Shown here in pieces: positions 17,241-25,976 of a DNA stretch of 64,000 bases. How positions within the stretch are numbered: position 1 is the stretch's first letter; the number at the start of each line of letters is the position of its first letter. This DNA is from Flavobacteriales bacterium (GTDB lineage: Bacteria > Bacteroidota > Bacteroidia > Flavobacteriales_F > PHOS-HE28). The notes below the pieces were generated by a model. That model saw only the letters and a list, made by a program, of their open reading frames with translations. It did not search any database and had not been told where the DNA came from. The DNA is taken from NCBI GenBank assembly GCA_016788295.1, contig JAEUSY010000003.1:48566-112565 (forward strand). Direction: 5' to 3'. Made by a program: the position numbers and the translations under genes.

Positions 17241-18800
17241 ATGGCCATTCGTATGGTACCCGACGATCCCGGTGGAAGCCGAAGAAGCTCCCCCACACCC
17301 CGACGCGTGGCCGGTGGAGGCAGCATGGGCGGCGGCTTGGGGCGTTTGCTTCCAATGGTCATCGGCCTATTGATCAAGAAACCCAAGCTCCTGTTCCTGG
17401 TGCTGGTACTTGGTGGCCTGTGGTGGTTCTTCGTGGGGCGCAACAGCGGCGGAGGCGACATGCTCTCGCAACTCGCGGGCTTCAGTACCGGTGCCAGTTT
17501 CGACCCCGCGCTCTACGACAAGGCCGAGGTGTACGAGCCCCTGGCCGACAACGTGAAGAACCCACTGCCCGAGCGCATCACCTTGGAGCAGTATTGTCCA
17601 CCCCGCCTTAACCAAGGCCAGCAGGGCAGCTGCGTGGCTTGGGCCAGCGCCTATGCTGCACGCACAATTGTGCAAGCCAAGGCCACCGGCGACGACCCGA
17701 AGCGTTCGGCCTTCAGCCCGGCCTTCATGTACAACCAGATCAAGATCGATGGCAGCGACTGCCAGGGGTCGTACATCTACCGCGCCATGGAGCAGATGCT
17801 GAAGGGCGGTGCGCTCCCCTTCAGTCAGTTCGCCTACACCGACCAGCGCTGCGATATGCAGCCCAATTCAGACCAACGCCAGCAAGCACTTCCCTTCCGC
17901 ATCAAGGGATTCCAGCGCCTTACACTGGGGGCCAACGAGCAGCGCACCGACATGCTGGCCATGAAACAGCATTTGGCACAAGGCTCCCCCATCGTCATCG
18001 GCATGATGGTTGGCGGCTCCTTCATGCAGGCCATGGAAGGCCGCGATGCCTGGTCGCCCACGGAACAGGACTTCTCCCAACAAGGCTTCGGCGGGCATGC
18101 CATGTGCGTGGTGGGCTACGATGACTTCAAGTTCGGCGATACCGGAGGTTTCCTGATCATGAACAGCTGGGGCCCCGAATGGGGAAAGAACGGCATGGCC
18201 TGGGTGCCCTACCCGGTGTTCGATCACTTCGCCAAAGAGGCCTACGCTGTATATCCGCAAGGCGAAGGCGTGGACACCAAGCCCACCCGCTTCGATGTCC
18301 GCTTCGGGTTCGTGGACAATGCCACCAAAAAAAACATTCCACTGCGGAATACCGGCGACAACGTGTTCCGCAGTACCACCGCAGTAGCGAAAGGCACGAA
18401 GTTCAAGATCGAGGTGACCAACAATGCCGAGTGCTACACGTACGTGTTCGGACAGGAGGCGGACGGTCGCACCTATGTGCTCTTCCCCTACACACCCAAA
18501 CACTCGCCCTATTGCGGCATCACCGGCACCCGCATCTTCCCCAGCGACCATAGCTTGATGGCCGACGACGAAGGGCAGCGCGATGTGATGGCCGTGCTGG
18601 TGACCAACCAACCCTTCGACTACCCCAAGCTCAACGAACGCCTGCTTGCCAGCAAGGCCGTTGGCCTGGCCGCAAAGTTGAAGGAAGTGCTTGGTGATGA
18701 ACTGGCCAGTGATGTGCGGTTCACCGATGGCGAGACCATTGGCGCGAGCAGCCAGGGGGGCAATGTTTTGGCCATTGTGCTGGAATTGGACAAGCGTTGA
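17241..18800 (+). CDS. membrane-anchored papain-family (C1) cysteine peptidase with a DUF4384-like C-terminus
   Basis: 519 residues. A basic, glycine-rich N-terminus is followed by a single membrane helix (LLFLVLVLGGLWWFF, about 50-64), so the rest should be periplasmic. The C1 domain has the oxyanion Gln and catalytic Cys131 in NQGQQGSCVAWAS, the catalytic His in GFGGHAMCVVGYDD, and Asn in IMNSWGPEWGKNG, so it looks active. From about residue 355 a beta domain (FKIEVTNNAECYTYVFGQ, GRTYVLFPY) resembles DUF4384, often found with caspase or peptidase domains. No propeptide is obvious. The kinase gene follows 28 bp later on the same strand, which may be a chance neighbour. Confidence 0.85.
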   Translation: MAIRMVPDDPGGSRRSSPTPRRVAGGGSMGGGLGRLLPMVIGLLIKKPKLLFLVLVLGGLWWFFVGRNSGGGDMLSQLAGFSTGASFDPALYDKAEVYEPLADNVKNPLPERITLEQYCPPRLNQGQQGSCVAWASAYAARTIVQAKATGDDPKRSAFSPAFMYNQIKIDGSDCQGSYIYRAMEQMLKGGALPFSQFAYTDQRCDMQPNSDQRQQALPFRIKGFQRLTLGANEQRTDMLAMKQHLAQGSPIVIGMMVGGSFMQAMEGRDAWSPTEQDFSQQGFGGHAMCVVGYDDFKFGDTGGFLIMNSWGPEWGKNGMAWVPYPVFDHFAKEAYAVYPQGEGVDTKPTRFDVRFGFVDNATKKNIPLRNTGDNVFRSTTAVAKGTKFKIEVTNNAECYTYVFGQEADGRTYVLFPYTPKHSPYCGITGTRIFPSDHSLMADDEGQRDVMAVLVTNQPFDYPKLNERLLASKAVGLAAKLKEVLGDELASDVRFTDGETIGASSQGGNVLAIVLELDKR

Positions 18801-18828
18801 TGGAAGCGACCTAGTGACCACGGGCGAG

Positions 18829-21800
18829 ATGCGCGAACACTGGCCCATACGGAACCTGCTCGACCTGTGCGCCCTGCTGCTGATCGGATCATGTGCCGCT
18901 CAGCCCACACTGCTTTTCGACCGTCTGACCACTCCGCAGGGATTGCCAGGTTACGAGATCTATGCCCTCCTGGAGGACCGAGAAGGACGGATATGGGTAG
19001 GCACCGAGGCAGGACTGGCACGGATGGAAGGAACCCGCGTGCGCGTTTGGCTACACGATCCACGGGACAGTAATAGCTTGAGCAACCAGCGAGTGAGCGC
19101 ACTGGCCGAGGACGAGCACGGCCAGATCTGGGTGGCCACCGCACATGGCTTCCAGCTACACCTTCCTCATCACAACAAATTCGAGCGGTACCATGTGCCC
19201 CGCAGCGGCCCACAACTTGGCAGCGATCGCATCTACAGCCTGACACCTGACGGTCATGGGGGCCTTTGGCTGGTCACCGATGAGGGCCTTTGGCGCTTCG
19301 ACACCAAGGCACGGTCCTTCGCGCGGATCCGCGCATCGGAACAGCCCGGCAACGGTCCGTTCTGCGACCGTGTGCTACTGGGGGCCGCCGTGGTGAGCGA
19401 CCCCGAACGGAACGGACTATGGCTCTGCACAAGGGAAGGCCTGGCCTTCCTTGACCACGCGACCGGTGAATGGTATGGTCCAAGGCACGACCCCAAGAAC
19501 TGGGGGTGCTTCGAGGCAGGGGATGTAGCGTCGGCCACACTGGACGGCCGGGGTGGCCTCTGGTGGTTCGATGCCGAGCACTTCCAACTGGTGCACTGGC
19601 CATCCACCGGGGGACCATCGGTCCGAGTGAACGAGGTGAACGGCCAGCGCATGCATTTCACCCCACAATGGATGCGTGTGACACGGGATGGCGCGCTATG
19701 GATGTCCACCTGGACCTACCGCTGCCTGCGTTACGATGCTGTGCGCGACAACTGGCTGGAGGTACTTGAAGGAGCCGAAGATCCCTCGCGACTGGGCACC
19801 TCCAACGTAAAGAGCTTCCTCGAGGACCGGCGCGGTGACCTGTGGTTCGGTACTTACAACGGGCTGGACGTGGCGCCCTCTGAACGCCGCAACCTGACGA
19901 TGCACAACAGCGTGGTGCCTGAGGAAGCAGGCGTGATCACCGCGCAATGGCCGACGGGAGGTGATACCCTGCTGGTCGGCACCCGATCGGGAGCGATCTA
20001 CGAATGGTCCAGTGCTGGTGCCTCGCCATTCCGGAGCCTTGGCCCCACCGCACCGGCGTATGTGAACCATCTGACCCGGCGCGATGCCCGCAGTGCATGG
20101 GTTTCCACCTCGCGCGGCATCTGGATCGCCGATCTACGCGACCGGACCTTGAAGCCTTGGACCACCGTACCCGAGGCCCTGATGCGCTCCGCCGTAATGG
20201 CCGTGCACACCGATCGCCGGGGCGACACCTGGGCCGTGACCTGGAACCGTGGCGTCTTCGTGCACCGCACTGCCACCGGCACCTTCGAACATTTCACCGA
20301 CACGGTCCCTGGCGATCGTCGTTTGCCTTGGCGGGGCGGGCTCTGCGTGATGGAAGCTCCGAACGGCGACATCCTTGTGGGCCTGAACCAGAGCGCCGGG
20401 CTATGCCGATTCCCGCAAGGCAGAGGCCCCGTGGTCCGCTACCTGAACGGCGACGATGGCGACCCATCCAGTTGCGGCACCGTGCTGAGCATGACCCATG
20501 CTGGCAACGATATGCTCTGGGCCGGCACGCACGAAGGGGGCGTGGCCCGGTTGGACCTCGCGACCGGTAAATTCAGACAGTACACGCACGCTGATGGCCT
20601 GCCGAACGATCGGGTGAACGATGTGGTGTTCGACGATCTCGGGCGACCATGGGTCCTAACCGCTCGTGGCGTCGCATGCTTGCCGGTTCAGGGCGAACAG
20701 TTCCTGCCACTGCCATTACCATCTGGGCTGGACCCACGGCGGATGGCCGCTTCCATAGTGCGACTTCCCGACGGCCGGCTATGCACTGCCGTGGACCGCA
20801 CTCTGGTGATGATCGACCCGCTGGGATCCGGTGAGAAACGGCAGGCCCCACGCACCTATATAACGAGGATCAGGGCCGGCGACAATGTGTTCTGGCCTGG
20901 TGGCAGCCCTCGTTTAAAGCTCCCGCACGACCAGCGCTCCCTGCAGGTGGAATGGGGCATGGACGATCCGCTACACGCATTCACAGCTTCTTACGTATAC
21001 CGCCTACTACCCGACACGCACTGGACCAGCGTGGACGATGCTGGTCGGATCGACCTGAGCGGACTGGCCACCGGCACACATCGCTTGGAAGTGCGTGCCA
21101 CACTCGACGGCCACACTTGGGGCTCACCGGCGGTATCCCCATTGATCACCGTGCGGCCGCCCATGCACCGCACATGGTGGTTCCTGGCACTCTCCACATT
21201 GGTGGTTCTGGCTATCATCGGGCTCAGTGTGAGGCTCTACGTGCAGCGAAGGTTGACCGCTCAGCGTCTGGTCTTCGAGCGGGAGCAGGCTTTACTGGCC
21301 GAACGTATGCGCATTGCAGGTGATATGCATGATGATCTGGGTGCCGGGCTCAGTGGTCTCAAGCTGCGCACGGAAATGGCAGCCCGCTCCGAGACCGATC
21401 CTGTAAAACGTGCTTCCTATGTGGAGATGGCCCGCCAGGCCGGCGAACTGATCGGTAGCATGCGGCAGATCATCTGGGCCATGAATAGCGACCAGGGAAG
21501 CCTTGCCGATCTTGTGGCATATGCTACAGGATATGCGCGGAACTACCTGGCCGAGAACGGGCTTAGGGCGCACATCAAGGCCGAAGGTCCATGGCCTGTT
21601 CTACAACTCTCAACGGAACAACGCCGGAACCTGTTCCTGGTGATGAAAGAGGCCTTGCACAACGTGGTGAAGCATGCCCACGCACAGAACGTGCACATCA
21701 TCATTGAATGGAAAGGCGAGGGCGACCATGGTACCATCGGAATAACGGTGGCTGACGATGGTGTTGGGAATGCCAACAGCGAAGTCCTGGCCGGAAACGG

Positions 21801-21996
21801 CATGCGCAATATGCGGCAACGTACCTCAGCACTTGGAGGAACGTTCGCGGTAAGCTCTGGCAACGGCACCTCGGTTCGGTACACCGTTCCATTGGCACCC
21901 ACTAACAAAGGTTCTATTGCGAACCGTGTGGAACAAGCTCACCTTCGCACCCATGACAGCAGGGGCATCGATCCGCATCAGTCTGGTCGAGGATGA
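18829..21996 (+). CDS. sensor histidine kinase with two-component regulator propeller
   Basis: 1055 residues. The signal-like N-terminus (LLDLCALLLIGSCAAQ) leads into a periplasmic beta-propeller of repeated GxxWxxT/S units (REGRIWVGTEAGLARMEG, HGQIWVATAHGFQLH, RGDLWFGTYNGLDV) to about residue 700. A Y_Y_Y domain (about 700-775) and one membrane helix (about 783-804) follow. A HisKA_3 dimerisation domain has the phospho-acceptor His834 in DMHDDLGAGLSG. A HATPase_c domain contains EALHNVVKHA, ADDGVG and GNGMRNMRQR. This is the NarL-family kinase type with a one-membrane-pass sensor. The last 17 or so residues overlap the response-regulator gene by 44 bp, which indicates coupling. The ligand is unknown. 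A role in nutrient or envelope sensing is typical for the architecture. Confidence 0.9.
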   Translation: MREHWPIRNLLDLCALLLIGSCAAQPTLLFDRLTTPQGLPGYEIYALLEDREGRIWVGTEAGLARMEGTRVRVWLHDPRDSNSLSNQRVSALAEDEHGQIWVATAHGFQLHLPHHNKFERYHVPRSGPQLGSDRIYSLTPDGHGGLWLVTDEGLWRFDTKARSFARIRASEQPGNGPFCDRVLLGAAVVSDPERNGLWLCTREGLAFLDHATGEWYGPRHDPKNWGCFEAGDVASATLDGRGGLWWFDAEHFQLVHWPSTGGPSVRVNEVNGQRMHFTPQWMRVTRDGALWMSTWTYRCLRYDAVRDNWLEVLEGAEDPSRLGTSNVKSFLEDRRGDLWFGTYNGLDVAPSERRNLTMHNSVVPEEAGVITAQWPTGGDTLLVGTRSGAIYEWSSAGASPFRSLGPTAPAYVNHLTRRDARSAWVSTSRGIWIADLRDRTLKPWTTVPEALMRSAVMAVHTDRRGDTWAVTWNRGVFVHRTATGTFEHFTDTVPGDRRLPWRGGLCVMEAPNGDILVGLNQSAGLCRFPQGRGPVVRYLNGDDGDPSSCGTVLSMTHAGNDMLWAGTHEGGVARLDLATGKFRQYTHADGLPNDRVNDVVFDDLGRPWVLTARGVACLPVQGEQFLPLPLPSGLDPRRMAASIVRLPDGRLCTAVDRTLVMIDPLGSGEKRQAPRTYITRIRAGDNVFWPGGSPRLKLPHDQRSLQVEWGMDDPLHAFTASYVYRLLPDTHWTSVDDAGRIDLSGLATGTHRLEVRATLDGHTWGSPAVSPLITVRPPMHRTWWFLALSTLVVLAIIGLSVRLYVQRRLTAQRLVFEREQALLAERMRIAGDMHDDLGAGLSGLKLRTEMAARSETDPVKRASYVEMARQAGELIGSMRQIIWAMNSDQGSLADLVAYATGYARNYLAENGLRAHIKAEGPWPVLQLSTEQRRNLFLVMKEALHNVVKHAHAQNVHIIIEWKGEGDHGTIGITVADDGVGNANSEVLAGNGMRNMRQRTSALGGTFAVSSGNGTSVRYTVPLAPTNKGSIANRVEQAHLRTHDSRGIDPHQSGRG

Positions 21997-22594
21997 GGCC
22001 ACCATCCGTGATGCCCTGACCGGGCTGTTCACCTCCGAGCCGGGTGTAGAACTCGTTCGGGCCTATCGCAATGCCGAGGAGGCCATCGAAGGGCTGCCCG
22101 AGGACGCTCCCGATGTGGTGGTGATGGACATCAGTATGCCAGGCATGAGCGGCATTGAATGCGTGAAGCATGTGATAGCGCAATTGCCTGCCACCCAGTT
22201 CCTCATGTACACCATGCACGACGATGACCACCAGGTGTTCGAGGCCCTGAAGGCCGGGGCCCACGGCTACCTGCTGAAGAGCAGTACACCCGACCAGATC
22301 ATTGATGCCGTGCACGAACTGATGAACGGTGGCGCTCCGATGAGCACTGCAGTGGCCCGACGCGTCATCGGCCACTTCCGCCCCATTCAAGAGCGGTCGG
22401 ATAACAGCAAGGACAAGCTGAGCGAGCGCGAGTACGGTGTGCTACAGCTGCTGGCGGAAGGGCTGCTCTACAAGGAGATCGCCGACCGCCTGGGCCTGAC
22501 CGTGGGCACGGTGAAGCAGCACATCCACCGCATGTACGCCAAGATGCATGTGCAGAACCGCGTGGAAGCCGTGAACCGCTACTTCGGGCGCTGA
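21953..22594 (+). CDS. NarL/FixJ-family response regulator
   Basis: 213 residues. The receiver domain has the acidic pair in LVEDEA, phospho-acceptor Asp59 in VVVMDISMPGMSG, the Thr in LMYTMHDDD and Lys in YLLKSS. The LuxR-type HTH is LSEREYGVLQLLAEGLLYKEIADRLGLTVGTVKQHIHRMYAKM. It pairs with the overlapping HisKA_3 kinase gene, with which it shares 44 bp. The start at 21953 places the first strand (IRISLVEDE) at its usual distance. An ATG 36 bp upstream is possible. Its target genes cannot be told from the sequence. Confidence 0.93.
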   Translation: MTAGASIRISLVEDEATIRDALTGLFTSEPGVELVRAYRNAEEAIEGLPEDAPDVVVMDISMPGMSGIECVKHVIAQLPATQFLMYTMHDDDHQVFEALKAGAHGYLLKSSTPDQIIDAVHELMNGGAPMSTAVARRVIGHFRPIQERSDNSKDKLSEREYGVLQLLAEGLLYKEIADRLGLTVGTVKQHIHRMYAKMHVQNRVEAVNRYFGR

Positions 22595-22781
22595 TCTGTT
22601 CGGTCGGCGGACGGAGCGGTGTTGTAATGCACCGGGTTTTTCCTTGGAGCACTGCAGGAAAAGACCGCGATGTTGACAAAGGATGTGGTGCGCACTCTGG
22701 TCGCTGGCCCTACCTTCGGACAGTGAGCGTGAACACCATGACACAAGGTGGATCACCTCTGCTTTGATGAACCATTTCCCC

Positions 22782-23735
22782 ATGCGCACACGCCTGACCG
22801 ATATGCTCAACCTGGAGCACCCACTGATCATGGCCCCCATGTTCCTTGTGAGCAATGTGGCCATGGTGAAGGAAGGCATGCGCTGCGGCGTGGCAGGTTG
22901 CATTCCCGCCCTGAACTACCGCACGGAAGAGGAACTTCGGAAAGCCTGTCGTGAACTGAAGGCCGCCAAGACGGAGTGTGGCAAAGGCGCTTATGGCTTC
23001 AACCTGATCGTGAACAAGAGCAACCCCAAGGCGGCCAGGCAGCTGGAGGTGCTGTGCGAAGAGGGCTGCGACTTCATCATCACCTCATTGGGCAGTCCAG
23101 AGGCCACGATCAACGCGGCGCACAAGGTGGGCATCAAGGTCTTCTGCGACGTTACCGACCTGAAGTTCGCCCAGAAGGTGGAGGCCTTGGGCGCCGATGC
23201 GGTGATCGCCGTGAACAACGAGGCAGGCGGCCACCGTGGCGACATCTCACCCAAGGACCTCATCGAACTGTTGAAGAAACACTGCACCATCCCGGTGATC
23301 TCGGCCGGTGGCGTAGGCAACAAGGCGGAGATGGGCCGGATGCTGGCCTATGGTGCAGAGGGCGTGTCGGTGGGCAGCCCGTTCATTGCATCGGTTGAAG
23401 CCCCCATCACCGAGGACTACAAGCAGGCCTGCGTGCTGTACAATGCACCGGACATCGTGCTCACCGAACGCATCAGCGGCACGCCGTGCACGGTGATCAA
23501 TACGCCGTATGTGAAGAAGGTCGGCACACGATCGCCCTGGTTGGAGCGTATGCTGAACAAGAACAAGCGCTTGAAGAAGTGGGTGAAGATGTTGCGCTTC
23601 TACATCGGCATGAAGGCCACCGAGGTGGCTGCCCAGCAGGTAACCTACAAGACCGTGTGGGTGGCCGGACCGAGCATTCAGCACACCAAGCAGGTGGAGC
23701 CGGTAAGGGAGATCGTGAGGCGGTTGGTGGGGTGA
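22782..23735 (+). CDS. nitronate monooxygenase / 2-nitropropane dioxygenase family protein
   Basis: 317-residue FMN-dependent TIM-barrel enzyme. It opens with the family's LTDMLNLEHPLIMAPM, followed by FIITSLGSPEATINAAHKVGIKVFCDV, the FMN-binding AVNNEAGGHRGD segment with the active-site His, and the phosphate-binding PVISAGGVGNKAEMGRMLAYGAEGVSVGSPF. These fit nitronate monooxygenases and related oxidoreductases that oxidise alkyl nitronates; true substrates vary. An ATG at 22767 would add five residues. The gene stands alone after a 187-bp gap and converges on sucC. A 26-bp inverted repeat and a hairpin lie beyond its stop. Confidence 0.88.
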   Translation: MRTRLTDMLNLEHPLIMAPMFLVSNVAMVKEGMRCGVAGCIPALNYRTEEELRKACRELKAAKTECGKGAYGFNLIVNKSNPKAARQLEVLCEEGCDFIITSLGSPEATINAAHKVGIKVFCDVTDLKFAQKVEALGADAVIAVNNEAGGHRGDISPKDLIELLKKHCTIPVISAGGVGNKAEMGRMLAYGAEGVSVGSPFIASVEAPITEDYKQACVLYNAPDIVLTERISGTPCTVINTPYVKKVGTRSPWLERMLNKNKRLKKWVKMLRFYIGMKATEVAAQQVTYKTVWVAGPSIQHTKQVEPVREIVRRLVG

Positions 23736-23777
23736 GGGATCTCCACCTGTTATGGCCCCGGTTGCAGAAAAATCTGA

Positions 23778-23836
23778 ATGGACGAGAATGGACCTTGATG
23801 GACGCCCGCGGTCCATCAAGGTCCATTCTCGTCCAT
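23778..23836. repeat. 26-bp perfect inverted repeat between convergent genes
   Basis: The arms 23778-23803 and 23811-23836 are exact reverse complements separated by a 7-base loop (GCCCGCG). The left arm itself contains ATGGAC three times at 11- to 12-base spacing. It lies 43 bp beyond the nitronate monooxygenase stop and 22 bp before a separate GC hairpin. It could end transcription or be a small mobile palindrome. It has no U-run, so a simple intrinsic terminator is less likely. Confidence 0.8.
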
Positions 23837-23857
23837 CAGCCTGGCTGAAATGAAAAA

Positions 23858-23879
23858 CGCCCGAGGCAAGCCCCGGGCG
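23858..23879 (-). terminator. sucC: intrinsic terminator of sucC
   Basis: CGCCCGaGGC at 23858-23867 pairs with GCCcCGGGCG at 23870-23879. On the minus strand this stem is followed by five T residues (23857-23853), a standard rho-independent terminator 66 bp past the sucC stop. On the plus strand it could also act for nitronate monooxygenase, with a weaker tail. Confidence 0.75.
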
Positions 23880-23945
23880 TTCGTCGGTCAATTCTTCACT
23901 TGGGCAGGTCGGCCCGGTGGGTGGACGTGTTGAGATGATCTGCGA

Positions 23946-25136
23946 TCAGGCCAACACCTCCTTCACCCGGTCCGCAGCCTCTTGCAGGGCCACAGCGCTC
24001 AGCACCTTCAGACCGCTGTTGTCGATCAGCTGCTTGGCCTCAACGGCATTAGTGCCTTGCAGGCGCACAATGATGGGCACCTGGATGTCTCCGATATTCT
24101 TGTAGGCGTCCACAATGCCCTGTGCCACGCGGTCACAACGCACGATGCCACCGAAGATGTTCACGAGGATGGCCTTCACCGTGGGGTCCTTCAGGATGAT
24201 ACGGAAGGCTTTCTCCACGCGGGCGGCATCGGCTGTACCACCAACATCGAGGAAGTTGGCGGGTTCGCCACCGCTCAGCTTGATGATGTCCATCGTCGCC
24301 ATCGCCAGTCCGGCACCGTTCACCATGCAGCCCACGTTACCGTCCAGCTTCACATAGTTCAAACCTGCTTCGCCGGCCTCTACTTCAATGGGGTCCTCCT
24401 CGGTCTTGTCGCGCATCTCGGCGTAGTCCGGGTGGCGGTACAGGGCGTTGCCGTCCAGGCGCACCTTGGCGTCAACGGCGATCACCTTGTCGTCGCTGGT
24501 CTTGAAGACCGGGTTGATCTCGAACATGGCGGCATCGCAGCCCTCGTAGGCTTTGTAGAGCGAAGCGACGAACTTCACCATTTCTTTCTTGGCCGCGCCG
24601 GTAACGCCCAGGTTGGTGGCGATCTTGTTGCACTGGAACGGACGCAGGCCCACGCGGGGATCCACCACTTCCTTCAGGATCTTGTCCGGGTGGTGTTCGG
24701 CCACCTCCTCGATGTCCATGCCGCCCTCGGTGCTGTAGACGATCACGTTCTTGCCCGTGGCGCGGTCCAGCAGAACGCTCATGTAATACTCCTTGGTCTC
24801 GCTGGGGCCGGGGTAATACACATCCTCAGCAATGAGGACCTTGTGCACTTTCTTGCCCTGCGGCGGGGTCTGCGGGCTCTTCAGCATCATGCCGATGATG
24901 GCATCCGCCTTCTCGCGCACCTCGTCGTAGTTCTTGGCCACCTTCACACCTCCACCCTTGCCACGGCCACCGGCGTGGATCTGGGCTTTCACCACGAAGA
25001 ACTTGGTACCGGTCTCAGCGGCCAGTCGCTTGGCCTGATCAACGGCCTCGTCGGCATTAAAGGCCACAAAGCCACGTTGGATACGGACACCGTATTGGGC
25101 CAGAATGCTCTTTCCTTGGTACTCGTGAAGGTTCAT
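23946..25136 (-). CDS. sucC: succinyl-CoA synthetase beta subunit (ADP-forming)
   Basis: Beta subunit of the TCA-cycle enzyme that makes ATP from succinyl-CoA. The 396 residues match the usual length. MNLHEYQGKSILAQYGV is the canonical start. The ATP-grasp domain has FVVKAQIHAGGRGKGGGVK, and the C-terminal ligase domain has NGAGLAMATMDIIKLSGGEPANFLDVGG and VNIFGGIVRCDRVAQGI. The alpha subunit (sucD) is not adjacent. The ATG at 25136 fits the family. The frame upstream to 25250 runs into the divergent lolD gene and through the -7 box at 25163-25170. Confidence 0.97.
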   Translation of the reverse strand: MNLHEYQGKSILAQYGVRIQRGFVAFNADEAVDQAKRLAAETGTKFFVVKAQIHAGGRGKGGGVKVAKNYDEVREKADAIIGMMLKSPQTPPQGKKVHKVLIAEDVYYPGPSETKEYYMSVLLDRATGKNVIVYSTEGGMDIEEVAEHHPDKILKEVVDPRVGLRPFQCNKIATNLGVTGAAKKEMVKFVASLYKAYEGCDAAMFEINPVFKTSDDKVIAVDAKVRLDGNALYRHPDYAEMRDKTEEDPIEVEAGEAGLNYVKLDGNVGCMVNGAGLAMATMDIIKLSGGEPANFLDVGGTADAARVEKAFRIILKDPTVKAILVNIFGGIVRCDRVAQGIVDAYKNIGDIQVPIIVRLQGTNAVEAKQLIDNSGLKVLSAVALQEAADRVKEVLA

Positions 25137-25162
25137 CGCGGTTCGGCGGTTCGTTGTGGGCG

Positions 25163-25170
25163 CGAAAGTA
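25163..25170 (-). promoter_or_regulatory. -7-like promoter box of sucC
   Basis: Minus strand TACTTTCG, one base from TAnnTTTG, ending 26 bases before the sucC ATG, in the 71-bp gap shared with the divergent lolD gene. Confidence 0.42.
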
Positions 25171-25207
25171 ACCCCTCCACCGTTACCCCGCGCGTGCTTC
25201 CTTTGCG

Positions 25208-25858
<651 letters not shown>

Positions 25859-25976
25859 GGGGTCGGATGATCAGACCATCCGCTGATCGGAGAATGGCAT
25901 GAGCGCTAACCGAGGTGTACCGATCGATCGGCCTGATAGTTGCCTATAGCGCGTGCCGATCTCCGAACTTCGTTGC

